This document shows positions 36,259 through 43,715 of a DNA stretch of 64,000 nt, piece after piece. The DNA comes from JAWXCM01 sp034408745. Lineage in GTDB: Bacteria > Acidobacteriota > Terriglobia > Bryobacterales > Bryobacteraceae. Numbering within the stretch: position 1 is the first letter of the stretch; each line of letters starts with the position of its first letter. The notes below the pieces were generated by a model. The model was not told where the DNA came from. It saw only the letters and a list, made by a program, of their open reading frames with translations, and ran no database searches. The position numbers and the translations under genes were made by a program. The stretch spans positions 1-64,000 of the forward strand of contig JAWXCM010000054.1 in assembly GCA_034408745.1 (NCBI GenBank), given 5' to 3'.

Positions 36259-36782
36259 GTCTCGAAAGTACTCCGAAATTTCTTCACCTTTGGCGCGACC
36301 ACGAACATGCAGTAGCCTTGCAGCGAGTGCTGGGCGAAGTAGTTCTGGTGGTAATCTTCGGCTGGCCAGAACGTCTCGGCAGGCACGATTTGCGTGACGA
36401 CAGAGGCCGAAAATGCGCGGTCCCGCTCCAGTTCCGCGACGGTGTCTTCCGCGATTTGGCGCTGCTTCTCAGAGTGGAAGAAGATCGCGGATCGGTACTG
36501 GGATCCCACGTCACTACCCTGGCGGTCCTTCGTCGTCGGATCGTGAATCACGAAGAATACTTCCAGGATTTCGCGGAACGAGGTGATGTCGGGATCGAAG
36601 GTGAGCTGAACCACTTCGGCATGTCCGGTTGTTCCTTCGCACACTCTGCGGTAGTCCGGGTTGTCGACATGGCCGCCCATGTAGCCCGACACCACCGATT
36701 CCACTCCCTCCATCTCCAGATACACTGCTTCCAGGCACCAGAAGCAGCCTCCGCCCAGCGTGGTAATTTCGCGATTCGGCAT
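36237..36782 (-). CDS. msrA: Peptide methionine (S)-S-oxide reductase
   Basis: 181 residues with the MsrA active site GGGCFWCLEA (catalytic Cys13) right at the N-terminus, GYMGGHVDNPDYRRVCEGTTGHAEVVQ and FFVIHDPTT, then GSDVGSQYRSAIFF. All are core MsrA blocks. It repairs oxidised methionine in proteins. No signal peptide is present, so it is cytoplasmic. The gene is followed by the convergent SIMPL gene and preceded by the PD40 protein on the same strand. Confidence 0.95.
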   Translation of the reverse strand: MPNREITTLGGGCFWCLEAVYLEMEGVESVVSGYMGGHVDNPDYRRVCEGTTGHAEVVQLTFDPDITSFREILEVFFVIHDPTTKDRQGSDVGSQYRSAIFFHSEKQRQIAEDTVAELERDRAFSASVVTQIVPAETFWPAEDYHQNYFAQHSLQGYCMFVVAPKVKKFRSTFETKRRAAQ

Positions 36783-36815
36783 AAAGAGTGAGATGCATGT
36801 GCGGGCCGTTCGGCG

Positions 36816-37745
36816 TCAGTTCGGCAGAATTTCGTAACGCACGAAGGCGAAACGCCTGCTGTCGGGCGCCCAGGAGTTCACGTTGATGGTGCCCTGTCCG
36901 CCGAAGACCGACTTCAGGACCCGGATCTTCGAGACGTCGGGCTTGCCATCTTTGAGCGTCGGCATTAGCCGGAGCTGGACGTTCTGGTTGGCGGGGTGAC
37001 CTTTGGTGCCCTTCGGAAATGACACGATGACGTACCACTTGCTGTCAGGCGACGGGTGTGGGAACCAGTCCTCCATGTCGTCGCTGGTGATTCGCTCGGC
37101 TAGCTTGTCGTCCGGGCCGCCGCCTGACGCGGGGATGCGCCACACGTCCCAGGAGCCGGAACGGTCGGAATTGAAGTAGATCCACTTGCCGTCGGGCGAA
37201 TAGTCGGGGCCGTCGTCGTAGCCGGCATGCGACGTGAGGCGCTGCTCCTCGCCACCGCCGACGGGAATGCCGAACAGGTCGAAGTTGCCGTTCCGCTGGG
37301 CGCAGAAGGCGAGGGTTTTGCCGTCGGGCGACCAGCCGTGATAGTAGCTGGGCGTCGCGTTGGTGATCTGCTTCGGCGTTCCTCCGCTGGACGGCAACGT
37401 GTACATCTGCCCGGCTGAGATGACGAACGTCTTGCCGTCTGGCGAGATGCCGTGATCATTATTGACGCGGCTGATTGTGCCGGAGTCCACCTCCACTGGC
37501 TGGCCACCGGAGACGGACAGCTTCCAAAGCTTGCCACCGGAGTTGAGCAGCAGGTACTTGCCATCGGGCGACCAGTTCGGCGCTTCGAAGAGTTTGTCGG
37601 CGGAATAGACGACCTTCTCCCTGCCTTTGAGGTCGAGAATGGCGACGTGGCTCCGCACCTTTGGTCGGGGCGGCTGCGGTTTCGACGGCTGTTGTGCGAG
37701 GGCGAGCGCCGGCACAAGTAGCAGGGAGGCGACGAACTGAGTCAT
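36816..37745 (-). CDS. Exported TolB-like PD40 beta-propeller protein
   Basis: 309 residues from ATG 37745 with a signal peptide (ending ALALAQ). It contains repeated PD40 units, each with an SPDGK core: WSPDGKYLLLNSGGKLWKL, ISPDGKTFVISAG, WSPDGKTLAFCAQ, YSPDGKWIYFNSDR and PSPDSKWYVIVSF. That gives about five or six propeller blades, as in TolB and related periplasmic proteins. The start overlaps the glgC stop by 4 bases (ATGA), which suggests coupling although the functions look unrelated. Confidence 0.87.
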   Translation of the reverse strand: MTQFVASLLLVPALALAQQPSKPQPPRPKVRSHVAILDLKGREKVVYSADKLFEAPNWSPDGKYLLLNSGGKLWKLSVSGGQPVEVDSGTISRVNNDHGISPDGKTFVISAGQMYTLPSSGGTPKQITNATPSYYHGWSPDGKTLAFCAQRNGNFDLFGIPVGGGEEQRLTSHAGYDDGPDYSPDGKWIYFNSDRSGSWDVWRIPASGGGPDDKLAERITSDDMEDWFPHPSPDSKWYVIVSFPKGTKGHPANQNVQLRLMPTLKDGKPDVSKIRVLKSVFGGQGTINVNSWAPDSRRFAFVRYEILPN

Positions 37746-38959
37746 TGTGATTTTCCTGAAACGACAACAATACCGGATTCGGTAATGTGATGACCATTGG
37801 CCCGGTCCTGTTCGGGATCGAGGCCGATCACGCTGGATTCGGGGATATCGACATTGGCGTCGATGATAGCGCGGCGAATACGGGAATAGCGGCCCACCTG
37901 CGTGTTGCTGAGGATGATGGCCCCCTCGACTTCGCAATAACTGTTCACGCGAACGCCTGGGGAAAGGACACTGTGCATGACCCGTCCACCTGACACGATG
38001 CAGCCTGGGGAAACGATGGAATCCATGGCGACCCCCATCCTGCGGCCTTCCTGGGCGAACACGAATTTAGCCGGAGGCTGCTGGACGAGATGGGTGCGAA
38101 TCGGCCAGCGTGCGTCATATAAGTTGAATTCCGGGATGACGGCCACCAGGTCCATGTTGGCCTCGTAATAGGCATCGAGGGTTCCGACATCGCGCCAGTA
38201 CCGCGCCGACTTGTCGTTAAGGTCGCGAAAATCGTAGGCGGAGACGCGATATTTCGACATGGCGTCGGGCAGGACGTTTTTGCCGAAGTCGTGTGCGGAA
38301 TCGGGCTTTTCGGCGTCAGCGCGGAGCAGATCGGTCAGAACCTGCCGGCGGAACACATAAATGCCCATTGAAGCGCTGACCATCTCCTCGTTAAATACGC
38401 TGGGTACCGGGTTGCCGTGCTGTGGTTTCTCCTCGAAGCCGCGGATGGTGTAATTCGGAGCGATGTCGCAGATTCCAAAGCGCGTCGCCTCAGCCGGGCT
38501 TACCTGGATGGTCGCGATAGTGATGTCGGCGTTCTGGCGGTGATGCCAGTCGATCATCTCGTGATAGTTCATCTTGTAGATGTGATCCCCGGACAGGATC
38601 AGGACGTCGTCGGGACGCTCCACTTCGATGCTCTCGAGGTTTTGGTACACGGCATCGGCGGTGCCCAGATACCAGCCGTCGTGTACGCGCTTCATGGGTG
38701 GGATGACTTCAATAAACTCGCCTACTTCGGAGGGCAGGAAATACCAGCCGCCCCTCAAGTGGCGAATTAATTCCAGCGCTTTGTATTGCGTAAGGATAAA
38801 AATGTGGCGGATATCGGAATTCAGGCAGTTGGAAAGTGTGAAGTCGATGATGCGGTACATTCCGCCGAAACTGACTGCTGGTTTCGCGGTGTTGCGAGTG
38901 AGCGGAGAGAGGCGTTCGCCCGCTCCGCCGGCAAGAAGCACGGCAAGCACGTTGTCCAT
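37742..38959 (-). CDS. glgC: Glucose-1-phosphate adenylyltransferase
   Basis: 405 residues. It has the nucleotide-binding N-terminus VLAVLLAGGAGERLSPLT, KPAVSFGGMYRIIDFTLSN, WYLGTADAVYQNL, VLILSGDHIYKMNY and FEEKPQHGNPVPS, then a C-terminal left-handed beta-helix with PGCIVSGGRVMHSVLSPGVR. It makes ADP-glucose for glycogen synthesis. It is 12 bases downstream of mutM on the same strand and overlaps the PD40 gene. Confidence 0.96.
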   Translation of the reverse strand: MDNVLAVLLAGGAGERLSPLTRNTAKPAVSFGGMYRIIDFTLSNCLNSDIRHIFILTQYKALELIRHLRGGWYFLPSEVGEFIEVIPPMKRVHDGWYLGTADAVYQNLESIEVERPDDVLILSGDHIYKMNYHEMIDWHHRQNADITIATIQVSPAEATRFGICDIAPNYTIRGFEEKPQHGNPVPSVFNEEMVSASMGIYVFRRQVLTDLLRADAEKPDSAHDFGKNVLPDAMSKYRVSAYDFRDLNDKSARYWRDVGTLDAYYEANMDLVAVIPEFNLYDARWPIRTHLVQQPPAKFVFAQEGRRMGVAMDSIVSPGCIVSGGRVMHSVLSPGVRVNSYCEVEGAIILSNTQVGRYSRIRRAIIDANVDIPESSVIGLDPEQDRANGHHITESGIVVVSGKSQ

Positions 38960-38971
38960 TTCGAAACCACT

Positions 38972-39748
38972 TTACCGCTGACAGACCGGGCAGTAGTGAG
39001 TTCCGCGCTGGGCCACGACAATTTTACGGAGGGGCGTGCCGCAGACCAGGCAGGGAAGACCTTTGCGTCCGTACACACGGTGACGCAACTGGAAATCGCC
39101 CTTACGGCCCTCGGTGTCGACGTAGTCGGACACAGACGACCCGCGGTGTTCAACGGCCTCCGCCAGGACCTCCTGCACCACCTGGATCAGCCGCGACGCC
39201 CGGGGAGCGGCGATACGGTCGGCGCGGCGGCGGGGGTGAATGCCGGCACGAAACAGGGACTCATCGGCATATATATTTCCGACTCCCGCGAAGATGGACT
39301 GATTTAATAAAACCGCTTTAATCGGCGCTTTTCGACGCAGTAACTCGGGGGAAAGGACGGAATTCAGAGCGTCGGGCCCAAGACGGTCCGTCCTGTCTGT
39401 CGCCTCACTGTATTCGATGCTGCCGAACATGCGCGGATCGTCATAGACGAGGGCGGCGCCGTCGAGCTGGAAGATGGCCCGGGTATGGGGAGTGATCGGC
39501 GAATCGAACCGCAGCTGGCCGGTCATGCCGAGGTGGATGGTAAGGAAGCCGCGTTCCAGCCCGATCAGGATGAACTTGCCGTGGCGGGTCACTTCGCGAA
39601 CGCGCTGGCCTGTTACCGCACCGGGAACATCGTGTTTCGAGTAGCGAACGATGCGCTGCTTCAGGATCTCGGCCGAGACGATATGCCGTCCCGTCAGGCG
39701 CGGCGCCAGTGAGCGGACGATGGTCTCGACTTCGGGCAATTCTGGCAT
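38972..39748 (-). CDS. mutM: Formamidopyrimidine-DNA glycosylase
   Basis: 258 residues beginning MPELPEVETIVRSL, where Pro2 is the catalytic N-terminus after Met removal and Glu3 assists. HGKFILIGL carries the conserved Lys, SIFAGVGNIYADESLF the helix-two-turn-helix, and CLVCGTPLRKIV with HYCPVCQR the four-Cys zinc finger. It removes oxidised purines such as 8-oxoguanine. Longer upstream starts are excluded because the catalytic Pro must be residue 2. Its ATG shares one base with the stop of the Rieske gene. Confidence 0.96.
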   Translation of the reverse strand: MPELPEVETIVRSLAPRLTGRHIVSAEILKQRIVRYSKHDVPGAVTGQRVREVTRHGKFILIGLERGFLTIHLGMTGQLRFDSPITPHTRAIFQLDGAALVYDDPRMFGSIEYSEATDRTDRLGPDALNSVLSPELLRRKAPIKAVLLNQSIFAGVGNIYADESLFRAGIHPRRRADRIAAPRASRLIQVVQEVLAEAVEHRGSSVSDYVDTEGRKGDFQLRHRVYGRKGLPCLVCGTPLRKIVVAQRGTHYCPVCQR

Positions 39749-40056
39749 CAGGGCAACTCTATGTGAACGATTCCCGCGGTGTCGACCGTGACCGGATACG
39801 TGGCTATCGGGCAGTCGGGCGCGAACTCTGAGACTCCGGTTCGAACGTCGAATTCCCACAGGTGCCAGGGGCATACCAGCTGATATCCATGTACCGCTCC
39901 GTGGCCCAGTGGTCCGTTCCGGTGCGGGCAGTCGCCGGAAACCGCGTAATACGCGCCCTGGGTATTGCAAACCGCATAGGTGCGTCCTGAAATGAGTACT
40001 TCCTTCACAGTACCAGGCGGCAGGTCCTCCACGGAAATCGCCGGAATTGATGGCAT
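39748..40056 (-). CDS. Small Rieske [2Fe-2S] ferredoxin, NirD/biphenyl-dioxygenase-ferredoxin type
   Basis: 102 residues with the Rieske ligands in DCPHRNGPLGHG and LVCPWHLWEFD (Cys-x-His and Cys-x2-His, about 16 residues apart). It is a soluble one-cluster electron carrier. No partner oxygenase is adjacent; mutM follows with a one-base overlap (TGATG). Its start is only 15 bases from the divergent lipoprotein gene. It is distinct from the NirD protein of the nitrate operon. Confidence 0.9.
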   Translation of the reverse strand: MPSIPAISVEDLPPGTVKEVLISGRTYAVCNTQGAYYAVSGDCPHRNGPLGHGAVHGYQLVCPWHLWEFDVRTGVSEFAPDCPIATYPVTVDTAGIVHIELP

Positions 40057-40071
40057 AATAGAGACCGTATC

Positions 40072-41055
40072 ATGAGATTCGCTACGACTATTGTCCTGAT
40101 GTTCCTGGGACTGTTGGCGGGTTGTAATTCTGCTCCGAAGCAAAAGCCTGTTGTCGGCGTCGTGCCGAAGGGTGCCAATCATATCTTCTGGCAGGCGGTG
40201 CATGCGGGTGCGAATAAGGCGGCGTCCGAGTACGGACTGGAAGTGGAGTGGAATGCTCCCACACTGGAGATCGACTCCAGCCGCCAGATTGCGATTGTAG
40301 ACTCGATGGTCAACCGGAAGCTGGCCGGGATTGCGCTTGCTCCGGTGGACCGCGCCGCGCTGGTGTCGGTTGTGGAGCGTGCGGCCGGGATGTCGATTCC
40401 GGTGGTGATCTTCGATTCCGATATCGACACCAGGAAGCGGTTGACCTATGTGTCGACCAACAACCGCGAGGGTGGCCGCCTGGCTGCCGGTGAACTCGGC
40501 CGGCTGATGTTCGCGGAGGGTAAAGTCGCGATTATCGGCTTCATGCCCGGCAGTGCGTCGACCATGGAGCGCGAAGAAGGGTTTCGGCAGGAGTTGAAGG
40601 CAAAATTTCCGAAGATTCAAATCGTCCAGACGGCATACGGCATGGCCGATCGGGCCAGGGCAATGGCTGTTACGGAGAATATCCTCACGGCGCACCCCGA
40701 TTTAGGGGGCCTCTTTGCCGACAATGAATCGAGCTCCGCGGGAATGATGCAGGCGCTGAAGGCTCGAAAGACGCGCAAGGTTCGCACCGTCGGTTTTGAC
40801 TCCAATGACCAGTTGATTCAGGACTTACAGGTCCGCGCGCTGGACGCGATGGTGCTTCAGGATCCGTTCAAGATGGGCTACGAGTCAGTGAAAGCGATCG
40901 CCATGAAACTGGCGGGGCAACAGCCTCCGGCAGAGATCGATTCGGGCGTGTATCTGGTGGGGCGGCTCGACATGGAGAAGCCGGATATTGTGCAGCTGCT
41001 ACGACCGGATCTGTCGCGCTGGCTGAGCTCGGCAAAGCCTGCGAACTCGCAGTAG
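40072..41055 (+). CDS. Sugar-binding lipoprotein, periplasmic-binding-protein type I (RbsB-like)
   Basis: 327 residues with a lipoprotein signal (MRFATTIVLMFLGLLAGC; Cys18 would be lipidated). The rest is a type I periplasmic-binding fold: VVGVVPKGANHIFWQAVHAG, RKLAGIALAPVDRAALV, SIPVVIFDSDID, AIIGFMPGSASTMEREEGF and LGGLFADNESSSAGMMQAL. The family feeds ribose- or xylose-type ABC importers, but no permease or ATPase is adjacent, so it may be an orphan receptor. Divergent from the Rieske gene. Confidence 0.9.
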   Translation: MRFATTIVLMFLGLLAGCNSAPKQKPVVGVVPKGANHIFWQAVHAGANKAASEYGLEVEWNAPTLEIDSSRQIAIVDSMVNRKLAGIALAPVDRAALVSVVERAAGMSIPVVIFDSDIDTRKRLTYVSTNNREGGRLAAGELGRLMFAEGKVAIIGFMPGSASTMEREEGFRQELKAKFPKIQIVQTAYGMADRARAMAVTENILTAHPDLGGLFADNESSSAGMMQALKARKTRKVRTVGFDSNDQLIQDLQVRALDAMVLQDPFKMGYESVKAIAMKLAGQQPPAEIDSGVYLVGRLDMEKPDIVQLLRPDLSRWLSSAKPANSQ

Positions 41056-41094
41056 GGTGTGCTATAAAAGTAAGAGTTTCGGTTCGCTGCATGG

Positions 41095-41170
41095 GCCACC
41101 CTAGCTCAGTTGGTAGAGCATCTCATTCGTAATGAGAGGGTCGTCGGTTCGACTCCGACGGGTGGCTCCA
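41095..41170 (+). tRNA. tRNA-Thr (anticodon CGT)
   Basis: A complete cloverleaf. GCCACCC at the 5' end pairs with GGGTGGC before TCCA. The D-arm is CTAGCTCAGTTGGTAGAGC. The anticodon stem TCTCA/TGAGA holds loop TTCGTAA with CGT at 41128-41130, and the T-arm has GGTTCGACTCC. CCA is encoded. A TATAAA lies about 26 bases upstream. Confidence 0.96.
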
Positions 41171-41180
41171 GACTTCCATC

Positions 41181-42005
41181 TTACGCAACTTTCGCCGCAA
41201 TTACTCCAGCCGCTTCTTCCGCAGCAGCCTTCACCAGCGCCCACATTTTCGGGTGCCTCGGGATGACGTCGGGCGGGATGCCTTCTGCAGTGAGAGCGTC
41301 GTTCATCACGGGGCCGATCGAGCCCACTACAAGCTGGTCGCGCAAGGCCTTGCGCACGTCCGGTTCGAGGCCCATTGTGCGGGCAATGGTGAGCAGATTT
41401 TCCAGCTGCACGGATGAAGTGAACAGTACGACGTCGCACCCACAGCCCGCGATTCGGGCGACAGCCTGACGCAGCGGCTGCAGGTCGTCCGGAAGCTCCC
41501 AGCGGTACAGCGCGACGGGCTCGACCGTGGCTCCGAGCTCCTGCAGCGCCGTATGCAGCGGGGTGTTGAGCCGGCCGTATTCCTGCACTGCGATCCTGCG
41601 TTCCTGCCGCTCGGCTACAGCGGACACGATTTCGCGCCATGTGTTCGGCTCGGGTATGATGAGGTCGACCTGCACGCCCAGTGCGCGAAGTGGACCAACG
41701 GGCTTGGGGCCTCGAGATACGATCGTGGCCCTTTGTAGCGCAGCGGTGAGCCGGTCGATGGGCATGATGGTGGCGCAGGTGTCGCGCAGGACCGTGAGTC
41801 CAACGCCGGTCATGCAAATCACCATGTCGTACGCGCCGGCTTCCATTTGCTCGATGAAACGCAGAGCCGTGCCAGTGCCGTCGACGGCTTCCTCCTTGAC
41901 GGAGGGCGCCACGAATGGCACACCACCTTCGCGCAGGATGAGCGTGTGCATGTCGGCGGCGCGACGGCTTTCCAGACTGATGACACGAAGTCCAGCAAAA
42001 GACAT
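41181..42005 (-). CDS. hemD: Uroporphyrinogen-III synthase
   Basis: 274 residues with the two-domain HemD fold: GLRVISLESRRAADMHTLI at the N-terminus, DMVICMTGVGLTVL, ATIVSRGPKPVGPLRALG, and later DVVLFTSSVQLENLL and VVGSIGPVMNDALTAEG. HemD sequences are poorly conserved; the TGxG/SRGPK and FTSS.Q..NL blocks are the reliable signs. It closes hydroxymethylbilane to uroporphyrinogen III, the precursor of siroheme, the cofactor of NirB. It is the last gene of the nitrate operon, 24 bases after narK. Confidence 0.9.
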   Translation of the reverse strand: MSFAGLRVISLESRRAADMHTLILREGGVPFVAPSVKEEAVDGTGTALRFIEQMEAGAYDMVICMTGVGLTVLRDTCATIMPIDRLTAALQRATIVSRGPKPVGPLRALGVQVDLIIPEPNTWREIVSAVAERQERRIAVQEYGRLNTPLHTALQELGATVEPVALYRWELPDDLQPLRQAVARIAGCGCDVVLFTSSVQLENLLTIARTMGLEPDVRKALRDQLVVGSIGPVMNDALTAEGIPPDVIPRHPKMWALVKAAAEEAAGVIAAKVA

Positions 42006-42029
42006 CTTAGGTCCGAGTATGACGCAGCT

Positions 42030-43340
42030 TTAGTCGCCGCCAGCCGCGGAGTGCACGGCTTCGCCCAGCGGCATCCGGGTTTGTTCCCGAGCCTCGGCAG
42101 TGAAGCGCACTGCGACTGCGAGAGTCGCGCTGGCCGTCACCACTACGCCCAGAATCAGCAAGGCCTGCGAGTAAGACAGGCTGTTGGTCTTGAAGAGGAA
42201 TCCCGCAAGAACCGCACCCACATTCCCGCCAGCACCGACGATGCCCGCGACCGCGCCAAGCGCCCGTTTGTTGACGAAAGGCACGACTGCGTATGTAGCT
42301 CCGTTCGACATCTTGATGAAGAGCCCGGTGACCAGCATGCATCCGATGGCCAGCGGCAGCCAGCCCGCGAGCGCGAAGCAGACCAGCGCCACACCCTCGA
42401 GGGCGATGGTCACGGCGAGGAGCGCGGTGCGTCCGTTCAGTCCCCATCGGCGATGAGCCCAGTCGCTGACAATGCCGCCGAGCGCCCGTGCGAACAGATT
42501 CATCATGCCGAATGTGCCCGCCACGATCCCGGCTGCGCCCATGCTGAGGTGGAAGGTATCGACAAAGTACAGCGCGGCGATATTGTCGATGGTCAACTCC
42601 ATGCCGAAGCAGGCGGCATACAACGCAGCGAGTGCCCAGACCCGGCCATCGCCGCAGGCTTCGCGAAACGCCGCCGATGCGTTCGGCCTGCGCTCACCGC
42701 GGTTCCACTCACCGGAGGGCGTATCCTGCGTCAGGTAATAGTAGGCGATGCCGGTCAGCAGCATCGCGACGCCAGGAATCACCATCGCTAACCGCCAACT
42801 CCACCAGGCACCGGCGCCGGCCCCGATGAACACGGCGAAGAGCATCGGCATAACGATTTGCGTGACGCCGCCGCCGAGGTTGCCCCATCCGGCCGCTGTC
42901 GCATTCGCTGTGCCAACGATGCTGGGCGCGAACATGACCGAGGTATGAAACTGCGTGATCACGAAGGAAGCTCCGATGGCGCCTATCGCGAGGCGGAACA
43001 GGAGGAACGACGTGTAGTCGTGGGCCAGTCCCACGCCCATCACGGGCAGCGCGCCAAGCACCAGCAGGGCGGCGTACGTGCGTCGAGGCCCGAAGCGGTC
43101 GCAAAGCCAGCCAATCAGGAGTCGTGCGATGACGGTGATGGCGACTGACGCGATGATCGTGTTGCCGATCTGTTCCTTTGTCAGGTTCAGTTCCTGTCGA
43201 ATGACCGGCATCAGTGGAGCGATGCCGAACCATCCGAAAAAGCAAAGGAAAAATGCAAACCACGCCATGTGAAACGCACGCATGGGTGGGGTTCGGAAGT
43301 CGGGCAGACGGATAGCCGTCGCTCTTTCGTGACTGGTCAT
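42030..43340 (-). CDS. narK: Nitrate/nitrite transporter NarK/NasA-type (MFS)
   Basis: 436 residues with 12 predicted spans. NarK-family signatures are present: FHMAWFAFFLCFFGWFG in the first span, a nitrate-signature Gly-rich stretch AAGWGNLGGGVTQIVMP, and a second one, GAVAGIVGAGGNVGAVLAG. DRFGPRRTYA is the usual MFS loop. It lies between nirD and hemD on the same strand, so its role is nitrate uptake for assimilation. Confidence 0.95.
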   Translation of the reverse strand: MTSHERATAIRLPDFRTPPMRAFHMAWFAFFLCFFGWFGIAPLMPVIRQELNLTKEQIGNTIIASVAITVIARLLIGWLCDRFGPRRTYAALLVLGALPVMGVGLAHDYTSFLLFRLAIGAIGASFVITQFHTSVMFAPSIVGTANATAAGWGNLGGGVTQIVMPMLFAVFIGAGAGAWWSWRLAMVIPGVAMLLTGIAYYYLTQDTPSGEWNRGERRPNASAAFREACGDGRVWALAALYAACFGMELTIDNIAALYFVDTFHLSMGAAGIVAGTFGMMNLFARALGGIVSDWAHRRWGLNGRTALLAVTIALEGVALVCFALAGWLPLAIGCMLVTGLFIKMSNGATYAVVPFVNKRALGAVAGIVGAGGNVGAVLAGFLFKTNSLSYSQALLILGVVVTASATLAVAVRFTAEAREQTRMPLGEAVHSAAGGD

Positions 43341-43373
43341 CTTGTGAGTTCTCCTGAGGAATTCGAACGTGCT

Positions 43374-43715
43374 TTATGCTGCCTGTGGTGCTGCGCGAAG
43401 GTCGTCTGTCGACAGCATCACGATGCCGTCCTCCACACGGGTTCGGAACGTTCGCACCCCGGGTGACTCTGTTTCGCAAGGGCGCTCCACCTGCCCGGAC
43501 TTCAGACAGATGCGCCAGTTGTGCAGCGGGCAGGTGACAGTGGAGCCGCCGACGATGCCATCCGCGAGTGGGCCGCCTCCATGAGGACAGCGATTCTCCA
43601 GCGCAAGGAAGCCATTGCCCGTGTTGAAGATGGCGACGGACTCGGTGCCGATTCGCACGGAGCGGCCTTCTCTCACCGGAATGTCAACGGTGGGTGCAAT
43701 TCGAATCCAGCTCAT
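43374..43715 (-). CDS. nirD: Nitrite reductase small subunit (Rieske)
   Basis: 113 residues from ATG 43715, overlapping the nirB stop by 4 bases. The Rieske ligands are in NRCPHGGGPLADG and VTCPLHNWRICL. The N-terminus MSWIRIAPTVDIPVREGR is typical of NirD. Together with NirB it forms the NADH-dependent assimilatory nitrite reductase, which makes ammonium. Confidence 0.95.
   Translation of the reverse strand: MSWIRIAPTVDIPVREGRSVRIGTESVAIFNTGNGFLALENRCPHGGGPLADGIVGGSTVTCPLHNWRICLKSGQVERPCETESPGVRTFRTRVEDGIVMLSTDDLRAAPQAA

Noticed and set aside
36741..36748. Possible selenocysteine in MsrA
   Set aside because: The active site is encoded as normal Cys (GCFWC) and the frame is complete without a TGA.
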